Origin: Alistipes sp.
Lineage (GTDB): Bacteria; Bacteroidota; Bacteroidia; Bacteroidales; Rikenellaceae
DNA: 7,399 nt
Direction of reading: 5' to 3'
Assembly: GCA_017391435.1 (NCBI GenBank)
Contig: JAFOYS010000167.1
Location: 1 to 7,399 of the forward strand
Positions 5,638 to 7,399 of the stretch are shown piece after piece (the first letter of the stretch is position 1; every line of letters begins with the position of its first letter). A program made the position numbers and the translations under genes. The notes under the pieces were generated by a model. It had not been told where the DNA came from, searched no databases, and worked only from the letters and a program-made list of their open reading frames with translations.

Positions 5638-6184
5638 AACTGTGTGCTAAAATATAGTAGAAAGATAGATACTCCTTGCCCTCAGCGACCTTGCGAGCGG
5701 CAATCTTTGTGCGGAAGTCAGCAATGCGCTCGGCAGTTGTTGAGCCGGTCTCTCCACGAGCCCTCTTCTCTGTATCGCAACCAGACTCGCCCTCGCCGTG
5801 CTCCTCGGCCGTCTTTGCCGCTACTGCAGCCTCCCAATTCTGGAGATATGCCTCGTCTATACGCTCCTCGCATAGTGTGCCGATAACCTTTACAACGCTG
5901 TTCTGACACCTCTGATTAAAAGCACCAAGCTCTCCAGACTCTATGCGTAGGGTGTATTTGCCTGTCTGGCCGACAAGAAACATCTTGCGACCACCGTGCT
6001 GGCAGATGTGTGTGCAGATGCCATCAATCTCAATTACCTTATCTATATACTCAATGGCAGCACTCTGCAATTCATCTACCTCTACAGTTGCTACAGGCTC
6101 TACATTTGTACTCTTTGATCTGTTGCCACCACACGAAATAGCAAAGATGGCAACCAAAATAGTTAAAAGATATTTGATTCTCAT
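5621..6184 (-). CDS. Putative lipoprotein with a CTHICQHGG motif, function unknown
   Basis: A 187-residue protein with a lipoprotein signal peptide: MRIK, a hydrophobic stretch to residue 17, and a lipobox-like AISC with Cys18 as the lipidation site. It is therefore exported and anchored to the envelope. Residues 34-105 look like a small beta-rich domain (VIEIDGICTHICQHGGRK, then KYTLRIE and VVKVIGTL), plausibly OB-fold-like. This domain contains a Cys/His cluster, C57-x-H59-x-C61-x-H63. A further Cys lies at 93, 105 and 136, and the C-terminal third is charged and helical. The Cys/His cluster suggests metal or heme binding or a redox role, which is inference. I do not recognise a named family with confidence. 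It is the first gene of a two-gene operon with the PepSY-associated protein, and a consensus promoter precedes it. Confidence 0.78.
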   Translation of the reverse strand: MRIKYLLTILVAIFAISCGGNRSKSTNVEPVATVEVDELQSAAIEYIDKVIEIDGICTHICQHGGRKMFLVGQTGKYTLRIESGELGAFNQRCQNSVVKVIGTLCEERIDEAYLQNWEAAVAAKTAEEHGEGESGCDTEKRARGETGSTTAERIADFRTKIAARKVAEGKEYLSFYYILAHSYEVLE

Positions 6185-6205
6185 AGTAGTATAGTTTTAG
6201 TCCTA

Positions 6206-6237
6206 CAAATTTAGATAATAATATTGGAAAAAGCAAA
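6206..6237 (-). promoter_or_regulatory. Promoter of the lipoprotein/PepSY operon
   Basis: On the minus strand, TTTG (6237-6234) is followed after 20 bp by TAAATTTG (6213-6206), an exact match to the Bacteroidota consensus. The predicted start near 6199 gives a leader of about 15 nt before the ATG at 6184. No clear Shine-Dalgarno sequence is present. Confidence 0.75.
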
Positions 6238-6272
6238 CTCCTGACACCTACACCGCCAAATAGTAACCCAAC

Positions 6273-6304
6273 AAAAAAGGTCTCGCCAAATGACGAAACC
6301 TTTT
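6273..6304 (-). terminator. Intrinsic terminator after the tRNA
   Basis: Read on the minus strand, AAGGTTTCG (6302-6294) pairs with CGAGACCTT (6285-6277) with a single G-T pair. The loop is 8 nt and a T-tract follows (6278-6273). It begins 4 nt after the tRNA 3' end, so it terminates the tRNA transcript ahead of the lipoprotein promoter. Confidence 0.85.
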
Positions 6305-6305
6305 G

Positions 6306-6379
6306 TGGACCCAGAGGGGCATGATCCCACGACCTTCGGATTATGAGTCCGCTGCTCTAACCGACTGAGCTATGGGTCC
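6306..6379 (-). tRNA. tRNA with anticodon CAT (elongator Met or lysidine-type Ile2)
   Basis: The minus strand folds as a cloverleaf. The acceptor GGACCCA pairs perfectly with TGGGTCC, with A73 at 6306. The D-arm is GCTC/GAGC. The anticodon stem GCGGA/TCCGA surrounds the loop CTCATAA, with anticodon CAT at 6345-6343. The T-arm is GTGGG/CCCTC. CCA is not encoded (CAAA follows). Oddities: the T-loop reads ATCATGC instead of the usual TTCRANY, with a U50-U64 mismatch and a G27-A43 mismatch. The pairs C4-G69 and C5-G68 resemble determinants used by TilS for the Ile2 tRNA, so Ile(CAU, lysidine) is as likely as elongator Met. It does not look like an initiator tRNA, because 1-72 is a normal G-C pair and the anticodon stem lacks three G-C pairs at its base. 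A consensus promoter lies upstream and a terminator downstream. Confidence 0.88.
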
Positions 6380-6410
6380 TGAATTAACCTTTTAATTATC
6401 TACGCGGGTG

Positions 6411-6443
6411 CAAAGATATAAAAAAATATGTAAACGGTGCAAA
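6411..6443 (-). promoter_or_regulatory. Promoter of the CAT-anticodon tRNA
   Basis: On the minus strand, TTTG (6443-6440) is followed after 21 bp by TATCTTTG (6418-6411), matching the Bacteroidota consensus. Transcription would begin near 6404, about 25 nt before the mature 5' end at 6379, leaving a short leader for RNase P removal. Confidence 0.68.
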
Positions 6444-6461
6444 TCTTTTTTGAAAAAATGG

Positions 6462-6469
6462 TATTTTTG
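6462..6469 (+). promoter_or_regulatory. -7 element of the probable sulfatase promoter
   Basis: TATTTTTG fits TAnnTTTG exactly and lies 22 nt before the sulfatase ATG at 6492. The expected -33 position (about 6438-6441) reads TGCA, which is a poor match. The promoter may be weak or activator-dependent, as is common for carbohydrate-use genes. Confidence 0.5.
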
Positions 6470-6491
6470 CGACAAGAAACAGCATAATAGT

Positions 6492-7399
6492 ATGATGGAT
6501 AATAAGATAGCTTTAGCCTCAGTTGCTGTGAGCGCTTTGGCAGTAGTGTCAACAAATACGGCTTCGGCTCAGACAAAGAGTGATAAGAGAGCAGCTAAGA
6601 GTCGACCAAATGTCATCTTTATACTTCTTGATGATGCTGGCTATGGAGACTTTGGCTGCTACGGTCAGACAAAGATCGAGACGCCAAATATTGACGCCCT
6701 TGCTGAGCGCGGTATCCGCTTTACAGATATGTATGCTGGTGCGCCCGTCTCGGCACCTTCGCGTTGTACGCTTATGACGGGTCTGCACTCTGGCCACGCG
6801 CAGATTCGTTCTAATGATGAGATGTTAGAGCGCGGTGATGTGTGGAGTATTAGCGCTATGCAGTCAAATCCAACTCTTGAGGGCCAAGCTCCTATGGCTC
6901 CCTATACTACGACTGTCGCTACTGTAATGAGGCAGGCTGGTTACCGTACGGCGATGATAGGCAAGTGGGGTCTTGGTGGTCCGACATCTAAAAGTAAACC
7001 TACAAATATGGGTTTTGACTACTTCTATGGCTACCTCTGTCAGCGTATGGCTCAGTGTTACTATCCGCCTTACCTATATAATAATGAGGCGCGTGAGTAT
7101 ACAGTAAATCCAAAGATGGAGTTAGGTGATAAACTCGATGCCGGAGCAGATCCGTACGATTTAAAGAGTTACAATAAGTTTAAAGGAGAGGTATATAGCC
7201 CAGATGCTATCTACAGTAAGATTGAGCAGTTTGTAGAGAGTAATAGACAGAACGAGTTCTTCCTTATGTGGACCACAACTATCCCGCATAGCGCCCTAAC
7301 TGCTCCAGAGGAGTGGGTGGCAAAGTATGTTGCAAAGTTTGGTGACGAGGAGCCTGTCTATCGTGGCAAGGGGTACTTTCCTGTCCGATATCCAAAGGC
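6492..7399 (+). CDS. Secreted serine-type sulfatase, N-terminal part (cut by window edge)
   Basis: The reading frame from ATG 6492 stays open to the window end (302 codons visible). The next codon is also ATG, so the start could be 6495. Residues 1-26 form a signal peptide ending in ASA before Gln27, so the protein is probably exported to the periplasm. The sulfatase core is clear: NVIFILLDDAGYGDFG (40-55) with metal-binding D47 and D48, SAPSRCTLMTG (87-97) containing the S-x-P-S-R signature, GKWGLG (157-162) with Lys158, and PHSALTAP (265-272) with His266. Ser87 would be converted to formylglycine by an anaerobic radical-SAM maturase, which is not in this window. The enzyme should remove sulfate esters from glycans or aryl substrates, but the substrate cannot be read from this fragment. 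It is transcribed divergently from the tRNA gene. The C-terminal half is missing. Confidence 0.93.
   Translation, partial: MMDNKIALASVAVSALAVVSTNTASAQTKSDKRAAKSRPNVIFILLDDAGYGDFGCYGQTKIETPNIDALAERGIRFTDMYAGAPVSAPSRCTLMTGLHSGHAQIRSNDEMLERGDVWSISAMQSNPTLEGQAPMAPYTTTVATVMRQAGYRTAMIGKWGLGGPTSKSKPTNMGFDYFYGYLCQRMAQCYYPPYLYNNEAREYTVNPKMELGDKLDAGADPYDLKSYNKFKGEVYSPDAIYSKIEQFVESNRQNEFFLMWTTTIPHSALTAPEEWVAKYVAKFGDEEPVYRGKGYFPVRYPK

Noticed and set aside
5590..5886. Plus-strand frames within the lipoprotein and PepSY genes
   Set aside because: They are shadows of a lipoprotein gene with a clear signal peptide and promoter. The translated products are Arg/Pro/Cys-rich without recognisable domains.
6446..6452. 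TTTTTTG as a -33 element for the sulfatase promoter
   Set aside because: It is only 9 bp from the TATTTTTG element, whereas the family needs about 19-21 bp.
1..7399. CRISPR arrays, insertion sequences, attachment sites or riboswitches
   Set aside because: I found no spaced identical repeats, transposase-like protein, terminal inverted repeats or recognisable riboswitch core. The only tandem repeats are the heptads at 133-167 and the coding repeats in the phosphatase.

Overview
The window looks like chromosomal DNA from a member of the Bacteroidota, most likely the order Bacteroidales. Several promoters have the phylum's signature (TTTG, about 20 bp, TAnnTTTG). Most starts lack a strong Shine-Dalgarno sequence. 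The gene content also fits: a serine-type sulfatase, a PepSY-associated membrane protein and a PatB/MalY aminotransferase. I cannot name the genus from sequence reading alone.

Layout. (1) 1-2530, minus strand: a three-gene signalling cassette in the order TerY-like vWA protein, PP2C-type phosphatase with a very long low-complexity N-terminus, and a Ser/Thr protein kinase of which only the first 44 codons are in view. This matches the known 'TerY-P triad' organisation, in which a kinase, a phosphatase and a vWA protein are thought to form one phospho-signalling unit. A hairpin lies between the first two genes. A 7-bp tandem repeat of SD-like units runs into the kinase start. (2) 2531-2709: a divergent promoter region. 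(3) 2710-5088, plus strand: a tight operon of a LIM-like zinc-ribbon plus HExxH peptidase resembling plant DA1, dUTPase (dut), and a PatB/MalY-type PLP enzyme. (4) 5068-6184, minus strand: a lipoprotein followed by a PepSY-associated membrane protein, overlapping each other by 17 bp. The PepSY gene also overlaps the 3' end of the PLP enzyme gene. (5) 6185-6491: lipoprotein promoter, an intrinsic terminator, a tRNA with anticodon CAT, and divergent promoters. (6) 6492 to the end, plus strand: the first 302 codons of a secreted sulfatase.

How the parts relate: the triad proteins probably work together on shared Ser/Thr-phosphorylated substrates, possibly including the phosphatase's own Thr-rich acidic tail. 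The DA1-like peptidase starts from the same intergenic region, about 180 bp away on the opposite strand. Whether it is functionally tied to the triad is an open and interesting question. dut is a housekeeping gene (nucleotide-pool sanitation) and the PLP enzyme acts in sulfur amino acid metabolism, so that operon may be only positional. The lipoprotein and PepSY protein form a separate envelope module.
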